This document shows positions 58,278-58,302 of a stretch of 58,302 nucleotides of DNA, piece after piece; the stretch's first letter is position 1; every line of letters starts with the position of its first letter. Under the pieces are notes generated by a model that was not told the origin of the DNA, made no database searches, and worked only from the letters and a program-made list of their open reading frames with translations. The stretch lies in NCBI GenBank assembly GCA_934096535.1, contig CAKOMC010000003.1, forward strand, positions 1 to 58,302. The letters run 5' to 3'. The stretch is from an uncultured Bacilli bacterium (GTDB taxonomy: Bacteria > Bacillota_I > Bacilli_A > RF39 > UBA660). Made by a program: the position numbers and the translations under genes.

Positions 58278-58302
58278 TGGTATAATTTAGTAAAGGAGAT
58301 GA
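58278..58302 (+). promoter_or_regulatory. Extended -10 promoter and ribosome site of a gene beyond the window
   Basis: TGGTATAAT (58278-58286) is a TGn-extended -10, followed by AAAGGAG (58292-58298). A plus-strand gene must start at or just after the window edge. Confidence 0.6.

Overview
The window is 58.3 kb of strongly A/T-rich chromosomal DNA from a low-GC Gram-positive bacterium. I read it as an uncultured, probably gut-associated member of the Bacilli (RF39 / Erysipelotrichia-like); that placement is inference. The seen evidence is: T-box leaders in front of pheST and of the tyrS operon, Bacillus-type gene orders (recU-ponA, sufCDSU, ytxG-ytxH), Bacillota signals (AGGAGG ribosome sites, TTGACA/TATAAT promoters), small proteins resembling Cse60 and CotD, and a class A penicillin-binding protein, so the cell makes peptidoglycan. 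TGG encodes Trp and TGA acts as a stop, so the standard bacterial code applies. I saw no tRNA, rRNA, CRISPR array, insertion sequence or prophage. Nearly all genes lie on the minus strand; the exceptions are recU-ponA and two small genes.

Layout. 1-2.8 kb: a truncated gene with a perfect promoter, a membrane-anchored protein, a membrane XRE regulator and a small HExxH protein coupled to pheT. 2.8-8.1 kb: pheS-pheT under a canonical T-box, then serS. 8.2-10.4 kb: an unusual operon of a degenerate ABC ATPase, a membrane protein and a 272-residue protein. 10.5-13.6 kb: a reduced SUF iron-sulfur operon (sufC, one short SufB/D-like protein, sufS, sufU) with no sufB. 15.1-18.5 kb: recU-ponA. 18.6-24.1 kb: a membrane protein, an MgtA-type ATPase overlapping a DUF4186 gene, and an RpiB-family isomerase with a coupled partner. 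24.2-28.0 kb: two DUF2207 surface proteins. 28.1-34.4 kb: an ATP-grasp enzyme, dxs with two small downstream genes, and a second P-type ATPase. 34.5-36.5 kb: HD-domain protein plus tyrS under an unusually short T-box leader. 36.5-41.5 kb: a cadherin-like-repeat surface protein and a probable operon trmB-lipoprotein-charged protein-DUF948-YtxH. 41.6-45.1 kb: a coat-like small protein, MurJ, a Cse60-like protein and an unknown. 45.2-53.9 kb: a MacB/FtsX-like ABC exporter, a secreted protein, a ribbon-helix-helix regulator with palindromic operators, an O-antigen-ligase/glycosyltransferase pair and an ABC-2 exporter. 54.0-58.3 kb: engB, a CotD-like Cys/His-rich protein, ffh, and a second member of the secreted family.

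Most named genes are housekeeping: aminoacylation (pheST, serS, tyrS), Fe-S assembly, MEP isoprenoid entry (dxs), wall synthesis (ponA, murJ), SRP targeting (ffh), ribosome assembly (engB) and tRNA modification (trmB). The less ordinary content is the dead ABC-ATPase operon, the reduced SUF set, the compact tyrS T-box, the regulator/operator pair beside a surface-protein gene, and spore-like small proteins. Many start codons given here are internal to the longest open frame, chosen because a clear ribosome-binding site or promoter position supports them.
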